From positions 1 to 38,313 of the IMG/VR virus record IMGVR_UViG_3300045947_000165: DNA of 38,313 nt. One strand, given 5' to 3'. The stretch comes from a virus. Below the pieces are notes generated by a model. That model made no database searches. It was not told the DNA's origin and worked only from the letters and a program-made list of their open reading frames with translations. Both the position numbers and the translations under genes were made by a program. Position 1 is the first letter of the stretch, and every line of letters begins with the position of its first letter. Below, piece by piece: positions 26,188 to 32,280 of this stretch.

Positions 26188-26907
26188 TCATACGATCGCC
26201 CCTCGATGCACCGCGCACTGCTTCGGCGTTCCGTCTCGCTTCGAGGGAAACGGCTCGCCGGGATGCTCGGCCACCCACGACGACCTGACGCACTGGTACT
26301 CACGCCAGGCCGGGTCGAGGCAGTCACGGTTGAACATCTCGGCGGGCCAGCGGCCGTTGATCAGGCGGCCGTTCTGACTGCTGTTGCTCGAAGGGCCTTC
26401 GAAGACCCTTCCGGGGGGTATCGTTCTCGTACTCGTACTACTACTCGGAGGGGATGGGTCTTCCAAGGGCCTTCCGAGGGCCTTCGGAGGGCCATCGAAG
26501 GGCCTCTCTATTCGGTAGTAATCACAGAACCTTGCGACGATTTGTAGTCTCGGCAGGCTCGCGACCGCCCTTTCGACGCTCTTCATGTGCTTCTTGTCCG
26601 CCAGTCGGATGTTCGGGTCATGCCGGAGGCCGTTGCGGACCCACACGACGGGCCCCTCGCGGAAGATCCACGGGGCCTCCGAGCTCGGGGAGCGCTCCAG
26701 CTCCGCGAGGGTGGCGTCGAGGATCTCGTTCGTGAGGCCGGTCTGGGATCGGAGGACCTCGGGGTAGTACCGGAAGATCGAAGCGGCGGAGTTCTGAGCA
26801 CACAGCCGGAGCGTGACGAGGGTGAGCCGCGCGTAGGGAGTGAGCTGCTGGTAGTCCAGGTCGTCGAACAGCTTGCTGAACACGCCGCGGTAGGTGCCGC
26901 CCGCCAT
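26188..26907 (-). CDS. Replication initiator (lambda O-like, winged helix) with internal iterons
   Basis: 239 residues from ATG 26907, with GGAGG 9 nt upstream; a GTG at 26913 is an alternative. Residues 8-115 (YRGVFSKLFDDLDYQQLTPY; SQTGLTNEILDATLAEL; VVWVRNGLRHDPNI) resemble the winged-helix replisome organiser domain of phage initiators. Residues 135-180 are a low-complexity Pro/Ser linker, and the DNA coding it contains 11-bp tandem repeats. The C-terminal 60 residues include two cysteines and WREYQCVRSSWVAEH, possibly the helicase-contact domain. It lies just downstream of dnaB. Known lambda O proteins bind iterons inside their own gene and load DnaB. Confidence 0.72.
   Translation of the reverse strand: MAGGTYRGVFSKLFDDLDYQQLTPYARLTLVTLRLCAQNSAASIFRYYPEVLRSQTGLTNEILDATLAELERSPSSEAPWIFREGPVVWVRNGLRHDPNIRLADKKHMKSVERAVASLPRLQIVARFCDYYRIERPFDGPPKALGRPLEDPSPPSSSTSTRTIPPGRVFEGPSSNSSQNGRLINGRWPAEMFNRDCLDPAWREYQCVRSSWVAEHPGEPFPSKRDGTPKQCAVHRGAIV
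26387..26504. repeat. 11-bp iteron array, predicted replication origin
   Basis: On the plus strand four 11-mers stand in exact tandem at 26461-26504: TTCCAAGGGCC, TTCCGAGGGCC, TTCGGAGGGCC, ATCGAAGGGCC. A second cluster lies at 26387-26419 (CTCGAAGGGCC, TTCGAAGACCC and a weak third). Between them is a TAC/TCG-rich, less GC-rich stretch (26420-26449). Consensus TTCSRAGGGCC. Because 11 is not a multiple of 3, the encoded protein is not repeated, so selection acts on DNA. Spacing near one helical turn fits initiator binding sites. Confidence 0.7.
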
Positions 26908-26909
26908 GG

Positions 26910-28292
26910 TCACCGTCCTCCGTCCAGCACCCATGTCGGCTGGGGTGGCGCTTCATCCGGAATCGTGAACTTCACGAACGCGGGCTCGAAGTCAAGCAGC
27001 AGCGGCGCGCCACCGCCTTCCCCGTCCCGCACCTTGGCGAAGATCAGCTCGCGCTCGGATTGCTCGGTGTCCGGCCAGTGAAGGATGAGCACCGCATCCG
27101 AATCGGCCTCGACGTCCCCGGACTCCTTGAGCTTGTCCATGCCCGGGCGTTCGACCTTCTTCCCTTTGTCCTGATAGAGCCGCGTCAACGACGACAGGGC
27201 GATCACGGAGCAGCCCTCACGCCACGACGCCAAGCGCTTGAGCCCGGCACTCACGGCGCTCACCTCCAGCCGCCGGTCGCGGTGCTCGGGAGCGCGAAGG
27301 AGCTGGAGGTAGTCGACGATGACGAGGCGGTACGCACGCTCGCGCAGACGCCGGCGGAGCCCATTGAGCGTGGGCTTGCTGTCGTCAATCCACAGCGGGA
27401 GGTCCTCGAGCCGATCCATCGCACCGAGGAGCTTCGGCCAGTCGTGCGGGTCCACGTCACGCCGACGGAGAGAGGTCGCACTCGTCCTCGTCTGCTGGGC
27501 GAGGATGCGTCGCCCGATGGCCGCGGCGTTCATCTCCTGGGACACGAGCAGCACCGACTGGCCACGCTGCGCGACGTGAATCGCCCACTGCACGATGAGC
27601 GCTGACTTGGCCACCCCAGGGCGGCCCCCGAGCGTGAGCATCTCGCCTCGGAGCAGCCCGCCGCCCAGGCGATCGTTCACGCCGTGATGGGGACACGTGA
27701 CGAAGTCGGATTCCGGCGTGTCCAGGGCCTCAAGAATCGACCGCAGCACCTGCCTCACCGGTTTCGGTGGCTCGCCGTGCCGCCCCTTCTCACGCAGCGC
27801 CTCGCCGTCCGTGCGCTCCGCGATCTGCGTCAGCGCGTCGGTGACCGACGTGGCGAGCTCGGCGGGCGCCGTGCCGTCGTAGGCGGCCTGGAGCGCCTGG
27901 GTCAGGACCTGGATGTCCCGGCGCGCGCCGGCATGCACGAGAATGATCCGGAGGTAGTCGTCAACGAGGCTGGGGATGGCCCCCTGCTCCACGAGGAGCG
28001 CGAGCGCGGCGGGCCCACCGGCGGCCTCCAGCTCGTGGCTGGCGCGCAGCGCATCGGTCAACGTGATGAGCCCCACGCTTGACTGGGCCTCGTGGAGGTC
28101 CAGCATCCGGCGGTAGATCGTCCGGTGCGCCTCCGTGTAGAAGTCCTCGGGCTCGAGCTTCACGGCCGCGCGCTCGAGGATGGCGGCCTCGAGGAGGCAG
28201 CCGCCCAGGACGGCGGCCTCGGCCGCGAGGTCGTGCGGCGGGATCCGGTTCGGGATCTCGGCAGGAATGGTCGTCGTCCTCGTCCTACTCAC
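26910..28292 (-). CDS. dnaB: Replicative DNA helicase DnaB-like
   Basis: 460 residues from GTG 28292. The N-terminal helical domain (IPPHDLAAEAAVLGGCLLEA, then YTEAHRTIYRRMLDL) is typical DnaB. The RecA-like core has Walker A GRPGVAKS (223-230), Walker B RLVIVDYLQLL (322-332), and the LKESGDVEADSDAVLIL motif with the arginine-finger region later. The Walker A differs from the usual GxGK: alanine replaces the glycine before lysine. It unwinds DNA at the fork and is presumably loaded by the initiator encoded immediately downstream. The start overlaps the end of a short upstream frame by 8 nt. Confidence 0.92.
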   Translation of the reverse strand: MSRTRTTTIPAEIPNRIPPHDLAAEAAVLGGCLLEAAILERAAVKLEPEDFYTEAHRTIYRRMLDLHEAQSSVGLITLTDALRASHELEAAGGPAALALLVEQGAIPSLVDDYLRIILVHAGARRDIQVLTQALQAAYDGTAPAELATSVTDALTQIAERTDGEALREKGRHGEPPKPVRQVLRSILEALDTPESDFVTCPHHGVNDRLGGGLLRGEMLTLGGRPGVAKSALIVQWAIHVAQRGQSVLLVSQEMNAAAIGRRILAQQTRTSATSLRRRDVDPHDWPKLLGAMDRLEDLPLWIDDSKPTLNGLRRRLRERAYRLVIVDYLQLLRAPEHRDRRLEVSAVSAGLKRLASWREGCSVIALSSLTRLYQDKGKKVERPGMDKLKESGDVEADSDAVLILHWPDTEQSERELIFAKVRDGEGGGAPLLLDFEPAFVKFTIPDEAPPQPTWVLDGGR

Positions 28293-28383
28293 TTCCCGCC
28301 AGGGATGGGATGACCTCAATAAGCACACGGCCCGGAGCGGCTGACCGCAACGAGGCATTCAGGTCGTCGATCGGGCGGCTCAT
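28285..28383 (-). CDS. Possible 32-residue protein before dnaB
   Basis: ATG 28383 opens MSRPIDDLNASLRSAAPGRV and ends LAGSE, its TAG overlapping the dnaB start. It runs in another frame inside the ATPase remnant, so one of the two is probably not real. The clean link to dnaB slightly favours it. No function can be suggested. Confidence 0.35.
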   Translation of the reverse strand: MSRPIDDLNASLRSAAPGRVLIEVIPSLAGSE

Positions 28384-28459
28384 AGGTCTGCGTGACCGCG
28401 TCGTCGGGCAGGATGAAGTCCGGCGAGATCTTGAGATGTCGAGACGCCGCGGTCGTCAC
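28316..28459 (-). pseudogene. Truncated remnant of a HerA-like (DUF87) ATPase gene
   Basis: A GTG-started frame of 47 residues. Its first part, RHLKISPDFILPDDAVTQTY, matches my memory of the N-terminus of HerA/DUF87-type phage and plasmid ATPases, in which the Walker A loop follows within about ten residues. Here the sequence breaks off at that point and continues with EPPDRRPECLVAV and an early stop; no P-loop or ATPase core follows. The best reading is a deletion that removed nearly the whole gene and joined its start to the dnaB leader. An unrelated small gene is the alternative. Confidence 0.5.
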
Positions 28460-28533
28460 GTTTCGCCCTCGCTTCGTCGGTGATGTCCCGCCGCGCCAGA
28501 TGCCAGCCCGACGCGGCGGGTGTGGTAGTGCTG

Positions 28534-28788
28534 CTAGGCCGTCTGCTCGGTCTCCGACGCCGGCGGCGTCTCCTGCTGCTGCTCGTCGCCGCCCTGCTCC
28601 TGCTGGTCCTTGTCCTGCTCCTTCTCGACGTCGCGTTCCATGGCTCCTCCTTTCTGGCGCCTGCCGGCGGCGCCGAGTAGGTCGGTGAGTCGCCCGAGGG
28701 TGATCGAGTCGCCGAGCTTCGAGCGGAGGCGCTTGCCGCGCGATCCCCAGCCGCCTCCGTGCGCGGAATTGTGGCGCCCGTGGCTCAC
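28534..28788 (-). CDS. Hypothetical charged protein, possible internal start
   Basis: 84 residues; ATG 28788 overlaps the upstream stop (ATGA). The first half (GSRGKRLRSKLGDSITLGRL) is basic and probably helical; the second half is Glu/Gln/Asp-rich and disordered. An in-frame ATG at codon 50 (28641) has a very strong AAAGGAGGAGCC in front, so a separate 35-residue acidic product (MERDVEKEQDKDQQEQ) may be made too. No family recognised. Confidence 0.6.
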   Translation of the reverse strand: MSHGRHNSAHGGGWGSRGKRLRSKLGDSITLGRLTDLLGAAGRRQKGGAMERDVEKEQDKDQQEQGGDEQQQETPPASETEQTA

Positions 28789-29576
28789 GGCGTCCGCTCC
28801 ACGAGCGACGCCTGCTCTGGTGGGACATGCGCGACGCGGATCACCACGCCCGGGGCGAACCGCTGAGCCCGCGGCCTCGGCGTCGTCCGACAGGCGATGC
28901 AGATACGCGCGTATCCGAGCAGATCCGCGCGATTCTTATGAAAGCGCGAGACATCCAGCAGGAGTCCGCACGCGGAACAGATCTGCTGAGGTTCTTCGCC
29001 GTCCTGGCCAATGCCCACGTACAAGCGCGGCGCGGCCTTCACGACCTCCCAGTCGAGCCGACGGATCGCGAACCATCGATCATCGACGCCGATGCCATCA
29101 GCGACCGCGTCGCAGACCACGTCAACGACGTTGACGGCATCGCCGTTGGCCCGTGGCTTCTGGACGAGGATGTCGATGTACGTCTTTCGTCGCGGCCATG
29201 CCTCGCCTGCGTTCGCGGCTCGAATGCGATCAGCCAGTGCGCCGCGCGCGGCGCGACACTTGTCATGAACGAGCATCGCCTTCTTGCCGTCGCGCCGCCC
29301 CGCGAGCTGATGAAGCCAGTTCTTGGAAAAAAACCATGTGAACGGGACAGACACCCTGAGCATCCTGACGATGTCGATGGACTCGGACGCCGACCAGAAG
29401 ATGGAGGAGGCGGACGCGCGATTCTTCGAGCGCCCAGCAGCGCGTGGCGCCAGATAGCGCCGTCCGGCACATCGCCCACAGAAGCGTTGCGCGTTCGAAG
29501 TGCGACGAGCCGACTCGCCGCACTGAGCGCACACCACCGGCTCGAAAGACAGCCGCCGCTCGCTATACGCGCTCAT
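28785..29576 (-). CDS. RusA-like resolvase flanked by two zinc ribbons
   Basis: 263 residues; start ATG 29576 overlaps the RusA stop (ATGA). Residues 16-36 hold a first zinc site (CAQC, CGRC). Residues 72-190 resemble the RusA fold: RVSVPFTWFFSKNWLHQ, KTYIDILVQKPRANGDAVNV, DVVCDAVADGIGVDDRWFAI; aspartates 146, 152, 156 and 165-166 are placed like RusA metal ligands. Residues 200-229 form a second ribbon (CSAC, CIAC) with RFHKNRAD, a pattern common in phage zinc proteins tied to nucleases. A RusA-like core with two DNA-binding ribbons, next to a plain RusA, is unusual. Activity is inferred. Confidence 0.65.
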   Translation of the reverse strand: MSAYSERRLSFEPVVCAQCGESARRTSNAQRFCGRCAGRRYLAPRAAGRSKNRASASSIFWSASESIDIVRMLRVSVPFTWFFSKNWLHQLAGRRDGKKAMLVHDKCRAARGALADRIRAANAGEAWPRRKTYIDILVQKPRANGDAVNVVDVVCDAVADGIGVDDRWFAIRRLDWEVVKAAPRLYVGIGQDGEEPQQICSACGLLLDVSRFHKNRADLLGYARICIACRTTPRPRAQRFAPGVVIRVAHVPPEQASLVERTP

Positions 29577-30001
29577 TCGTGACGCCACGCAGGAGCGTGC
29601 GCAATCCGTATCTCTGCCCCCGGCGCTGGGTCGTACCGCTTGGCCATCCGGATCTCCACGAGGCGTGAATCGTCCACGAACACGATTCCGTTCAGCGCGT
29701 CCTCGATCGCCTTGAGGCAGTTCGAGAGATCCGGTTTCGTGACGGGGTACTCCACGCGCTTCGGGAGCGACTTCGGCCGCGGAAGATAGAACGTCACCGT
29801 CATGACCAGCGGCCCATCCACTGGTGCCGGCGGACGGTGAGGAAGGACCTGCGCGAGCACCGTGCGCTTCCAGTCCTTGTCCTCGGCCCGCTCGTAGACG
29901 GACGCACGGACTCCGCCGTTCGGAAGCCGGAAGGCGCGCGCACGGGGCCGGCCCTGGGGGACCGGGACGCCGTAGACGCGGACGGCGAGGATCTCGGCCA
30001 C
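29573..30001 (-). CDS. rusA: Holliday junction resolvase RusA
   Basis: 142 residues, GTG start at 30001 with AAAGGAGG 7 nt upstream. It shows the RusA signature: VYGVPVPQGRPRARAF, then TKPDLSNCLKAIEDALNGI and FVDDSRLVEIRMAKRY, with aspartates 91, 101 and 110-111 as metal ligands. Such enzymes cut four-way and branched DNA, clearing recombination or replication intermediates before packaging. It is coupled to the second RusA-like gene. Confidence 0.9.
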   Translation of the reverse strand: MAEILAVRVYGVPVPQGRPRARAFRLPNGGVRASVYERAEDKDWKRTVLAQVLPHRPPAPVDGPLVMTVTFYLPRPKSLPKRVEYPVTKPDLSNCLKAIEDALNGIVFVDDSRLVEIRMAKRYDPAPGAEIRIAHAPAWRHE

Positions 30002-30002
30002 T

Positions 30003-30197
30003 TCAGTCCTCCTTTTCCAGCCGCGTCGTCGGCACGCCGTGCACGCGCCGCAGGATCGGCAGCGCCTCGCGCGAGAGCGAGACCACCGGGCCGAGGCCGT
30101 ACATCTCTATCGACGCGCGCGAGGCTTCGATCCGCGCTCGGAGCGTCGGTGGAAGCTGGGCGCGCCGGCGGCGACGGTGGCGGGCCTGCCTGATCAC
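30003..30197 (-). CDS. Small basic hypothetical protein
   Basis: 64 residues, ATG 30197 overlapping the upstream stop by ATGA, one base before the rusA start. It begins MIRQARHRRRRRAQLPPTLR and is very Arg-rich, with a helical middle (RARIEASRASIEMYG). Likely nucleic-acid binding by charge alone; no family recognised. Confidence 0.6.
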   Translation of the reverse strand: MIRQARHRRRRRAQLPPTLRARIEASRASIEMYGLGPVVSLSREALPILRRVHGVPTTRLEKED

Positions 30198-30421
30198 GCG
30201 GCGCCCTCCTTGCTCGCCCGAGCCACCGCTGCCGCGTACTCGTCCGGTTCCAGCCAGCCAGCGTCACGGCAAAGCCTGCAGATCTGACCGAGCCGCGCCT
30301 GCTCGGCCGTGTTCGTGATCGGGGTGCTGCACGTTACGCAGGGCACCCACCGCGTCGCGTACGGCGAGCGCTTCGCGAGGGCGCCGTGAAAGTTCCGTTT
30401 GTCAAGCGGAGCCAGGGTCAT
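30194..30421 (-). CDS. Small zinc-finger protein
   Basis: 75 residues from ATG 30421 (ATGA overlap). It has the four-cysteine pattern CVTC (28,31) and CRLC (48,51) with TPITNTAEQ between, followed by an acidic helix. Similar short phage proteins occur beside rusA, but the role is unknown. A longer upstream extension is spurious. Confidence 0.7.
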   Translation of the reverse strand: MTLAPLDKRNFHGALAKRSPYATRWVPCVTCSTPITNTAEQARLGQICRLCRDAGWLEPDEYAAAVARASKEGAA

Positions 30422-30663
30422 GCCGCCTCTGGCCCCCCTGCGGTCCCTGGGCGTCCCTGGGCGCGTTTTGTCGCCTGAGCCCGTGCCGAGGCCTCCCGGC
30501 GCGCCGATCGTGTCTCCACGGGTGTCGCGCGGCACAGGGCGCAGATCCAGCCTGGCCCCGGCGGCTCGGCCAGCGTCGGGTACTTGACCTCGCCGCAGAC
30601 CGAGCGCGTGGCGACGTAGGTCTGGCCGTGGCCCTGGCACTGACATCTAGGACATGTGGGCAT
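30418..30663 (-). CDS. Small zinc-ribbon protein
   Basis: 81 residues, ATG 30663, overlapping the HNH gene end by 17 nt. Cysteine pairs CPRC (4,7) and CALC (41,44) with GHGQTYVATRSV between form a ribbon. The C-terminal half is Arg/Ala-rich and disordered. Its start region resembles the 11-codon frame just beyond the HNH gene (both read CPRCxCQG). Confidence 0.7.
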   Translation of the reverse strand: MPTCPRCQCQGHGQTYVATRSVCGEVKYPTLAEPPGPGWICALCRATPVETRSARREASARAQATKRAQGRPGTAGGPEAA

Positions 30664-31039
30664 CGCGTCGCCTCTCGTTCTCGCAGGTCAGGCAATACCG
30701 CTGACGGCGCTTCCGGTTGTACGCATGGCCGCGCGGGCACGTCGTCTTGGCCGCGTTGATGGAATTCACTGTATGGGGCGACCGTCGTAAGTTTTCCCGC
30801 GTGGTCACAGGCTCAAGATGTGACGGGTTGACGCAGGCCCGCTCTCGGCAGAGGTGGTCTATGCTTAGGCCGGCCGGGATCGGCCCTCTGGCCAGCTCGT
30901 AGGCGAACCGATGGGCCTGGACATAACGTCCTTCAACCCAGAACTGCCCGTACCCGTTTTCCTTGATGACTGAGTTCCAGAGCCAGCAGGCGCCGTCGCG
31001 GTCAACCTTCATCCAGAAGCGGACATCGGGGCGCATCAT
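30647..31039 (-). CDS. HNH homing-type endonuclease
   Basis: 130 residues from ATG 31039 (TGATG junction). Motifs: CWLWNSVIKENGYGQF, AHRFAYELARGPIPAGL, SIDHLCRERACVNPSHLEPV, then a zinc pair CPRGHAYNRKRRQRYCLTC. This is the classic HNH family of phage homing endonucleases (NUMOD-free form). It closely resembles the gene at 35502-35954, so the two are paralogues. It is inserted between the DksA-like gene and a small zinc gene. Confidence 0.92.
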   Translation of the reverse strand: MMRPDVRFWMKVDRDGACWLWNSVIKENGYGQFWVEGRYVQAHRFAYELARGPIPAGLSIDHLCRERACVNPSHLEPVTTRENLRRSPHTVNSINAAKTTCPRGHAYNRKRRQRYCLTCENERRRDAHMS

Positions 31040-31074
31040 CAACCCTGGCAGCCGCAGCGCGGGCAGGCTTTCAT
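31039..31074 (-). CDS. Very short cysteine-rich frame (11 residues)
   Basis: ATG 31074 overlaps the DksA-like stop (ATGA); the 11-residue product MKACPRCGCQG stops as the HNH gene begins. It is either a tiny coupling peptide or the broken start of a zinc-ribbon gene cut by HNH insertion, since the next downstream gene starts MPTCPRCQCQG. Codons differ between the two, so a recent duplication is unlikely. Confidence 0.35.
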   Translation of the reverse strand: MKACPRCGCQG

Positions 31075-31547
31075 GGCCATTCCTCCCCTGGGTCGTTTGC
31101 CGCCGGGAACCCAGCGAGCTCGTCCACCGGCGCATCCTCGAGCACGGGCTCGGCGATCTTCCTCGGCCGACCACGTGGGCGACGGATCTCCGGCGCGGCC
31201 GCGTAGGCAGCCCGGCGCGCCGCCACCTCATCCTGCGTCGCGCAGGCGACGCAGGTCGGAGCCCAGGGGTATGCGACGAGACGCCGGTCCGCGATCGGCT
31301 CCCCACACGAGGTGCAGGTGCCCCACGTCCCGTCGTCGAGCCGCCCGAATGCCTCTCGGATCTGCCGCACGCGATCGAGGAGCACCTCGCGATGCTGCGC
31401 GGTCACCTCGGCGTCCTGGCTGCTGGCCACCGCGTCCATGTCGGGGTCCGAGCCGCCGGGATGCGCCAGCGCGTCCCCGTCGCGGCGCTGGAGGCGCGCG
31501 AGGTCCTCGTCGAGCTGGCGGTGGAGGGCCACGCGGATCGGGTTCAC
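31071..31547 (-). CDS. DksA/TraR-type zinc-finger protein
   Basis: 158 residues, GTG start at 31547 overlapping the upstream stop (GTGA). A helical N-terminal part (RVALHRQLDEDLARLQ; EVLLDRVRQIREAFGRLDDG) precedes the family zinc finger WGTCTSCGEPIADRRLVAYP...CVAC, cysteines 78, 81, 99, 102. The C-terminus has an AT-hook-like RRPRGRPRK. Family members bind the RNA polymerase secondary channel and alter transcription; here it may redirect host polymerase. The AT-hook-like tail hints at added DNA contact. Confidence 0.85.
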   Translation of the reverse strand: MNPIRVALHRQLDEDLARLQRRDGDALAHPGGSDPDMDAVASSQDAEVTAQHREVLLDRVRQIREAFGRLDDGTWGTCTSCGEPIADRRLVAYPWAPTCVACATQDEVAARRAAYAAAPEIRRPRGRPRKIAEPVLEDAPVDELAGFPAANDPGEEWP

Positions 31548-31777
31548 GCCACGTCCTCCAGCGTCAGCGTGCCGTCGACGTCGCAGTGGGGATGACGGTA
31601 GCGGTCGCCCGGGAAGTCGAACGACGGGGCCGGGACCGTATCGCAGGCCCGACAGATCAGCCGCTGACATCCCTGGCACCGATCGCACCGCCAACACGCC
31701 CGCCCGCCGCACCGCGCGCATGCCCCGTGGGGGCGCTGTTCGCAGACCACGCAGGCAGTGGAGCGGCAGACCTTCAC
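31544..31777 (-). CDS. Cysteine-rich multi-zinc protein
   Basis: 77 residues, GTG 31777, with GTGA overlaps at both ends. It holds 12 cysteines within the first 65 residues (4, 9, 12, 20, 23, 28, 31, 34, 37, 42, 45, 65), arranged as repeated CxxC units, enough for two or three zinc ions, like RING/FYVE or B-box-type cross-brace domains. The tail (DGTLTLEDVA) is acidic. Unknown function; protein-protein or nucleic-acid binding. Confidence 0.68.
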   Translation of the reverse strand: MKVCRSTACVVCEQRPHGACARCGGRACWRCDRCQGCQRLICRACDTVPAPSFDFPGDRYRHPHCDVDGTLTLEDVA

Positions 31778-31969
31778 GCCAGGACCTCGCGCGCGCCCTT
31801 CAGCGCGCCGAGCTGGCGCTCCAGCTTCGCGATCTCCTGGTCGAGGAACTCCACGGCCGGGCTTCGTCGCGCGGCGAGCTCCGGCTTCGCCGCCGGTCAT
31901 GAAGTGGTCGGCGAGCGCGCTGGCATGCGGGGCACTCACGGTGCAGCCTGGTTCGGGGCAGGCGATCAC
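31774..31969 (-). CDS. Small zinc-finger plus coiled-coil gene with apparent frameshift
   Basis: GTG 31969 overlaps the upstream stop. The first frame reads VIACPEPGCTVSAPHASALA then DHFMTG, a C2H-type finger. From about 31886-31897 the sensible sequence moves to another frame (KPELAARRSPAVEF, DQEIAKLERQLGALKGAREV) and stops at 31774, overlapping the next GTG start in the same GTGA pattern seen everywhere here. In the first frame the sequence becomes Arg/Gly/Pro-rich noise. A +1 shift, either an assembly error or a real mutation, is the likely cause; about 65 residues if restored. Confidence 0.5.
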
Positions 31970-32127
31970 GCGGCCAGATCCGGGACCGCGGGCTCGAAGC
32001 AAGGGCAGCTACACGCGAGGCAGGCGCCCACGGGGCGCCCGTCGGCGAAAACGGTTGGGGCGTGGTCGGTCGAGGGGCAGCCGCAGCGGCAGACGACAGC
32101 GAAGAGCTGAGCGAGCGCAGCCGTCAC
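31966..32127 (-). CDS. Small cysteine-rich protein
   Basis: 53 residues from GTG 32127 to a TGA overlapped by the next GTG. Seven cysteines: CRCGC (13-17), then C36, C39, C41, C43 (ACLACSCPCFEP), probably one or two zinc ions. The start lacks a clear ribosome site, and this is the first gene after the 153-bp integrase-downstream gap. Confidence 0.55.
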   Translation of the reverse strand: MTAALAQLFAVVCRCGCPSTDHAPTVFADGRPVGACLACSCPCFEPAVPDLAA

Positions 32128-32173
32128 GATGTCTCTACATCGCGCCCTCCGCTTACACCAGGATGGTGAGGTC

Positions 32174-32267
32174 GGTAACCCGGAACGGAAAGAACGTCAG
32201 TGTGCCGTGGGGTTACGACGCCAGAGACCGCCGGGTATCGTTCCCGGCTTACACGCCCTCTCTGGCG
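32174..32267. repeat. Nested inverted repeats after integrase (candidate attP or terminator)
   Basis: Within the 153-bp gap: GTAACCC/GGGTTAC (32175-32181, 32210-32216); CGCCAGAGA/TCTCTGGCG (32219-32227, 32259-32267), and inside that pair GCCGGG/CCCGGC (32230-32235, 32243-32248). The 9-bp outer and 6-bp inner stems stack into one structure about 14 nt past the integrase stop. No T-run is present. Both an att site and a transcript-end structure fit. Confidence 0.5.
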
Positions 32268-32280
32268 CACACTAACCTTT

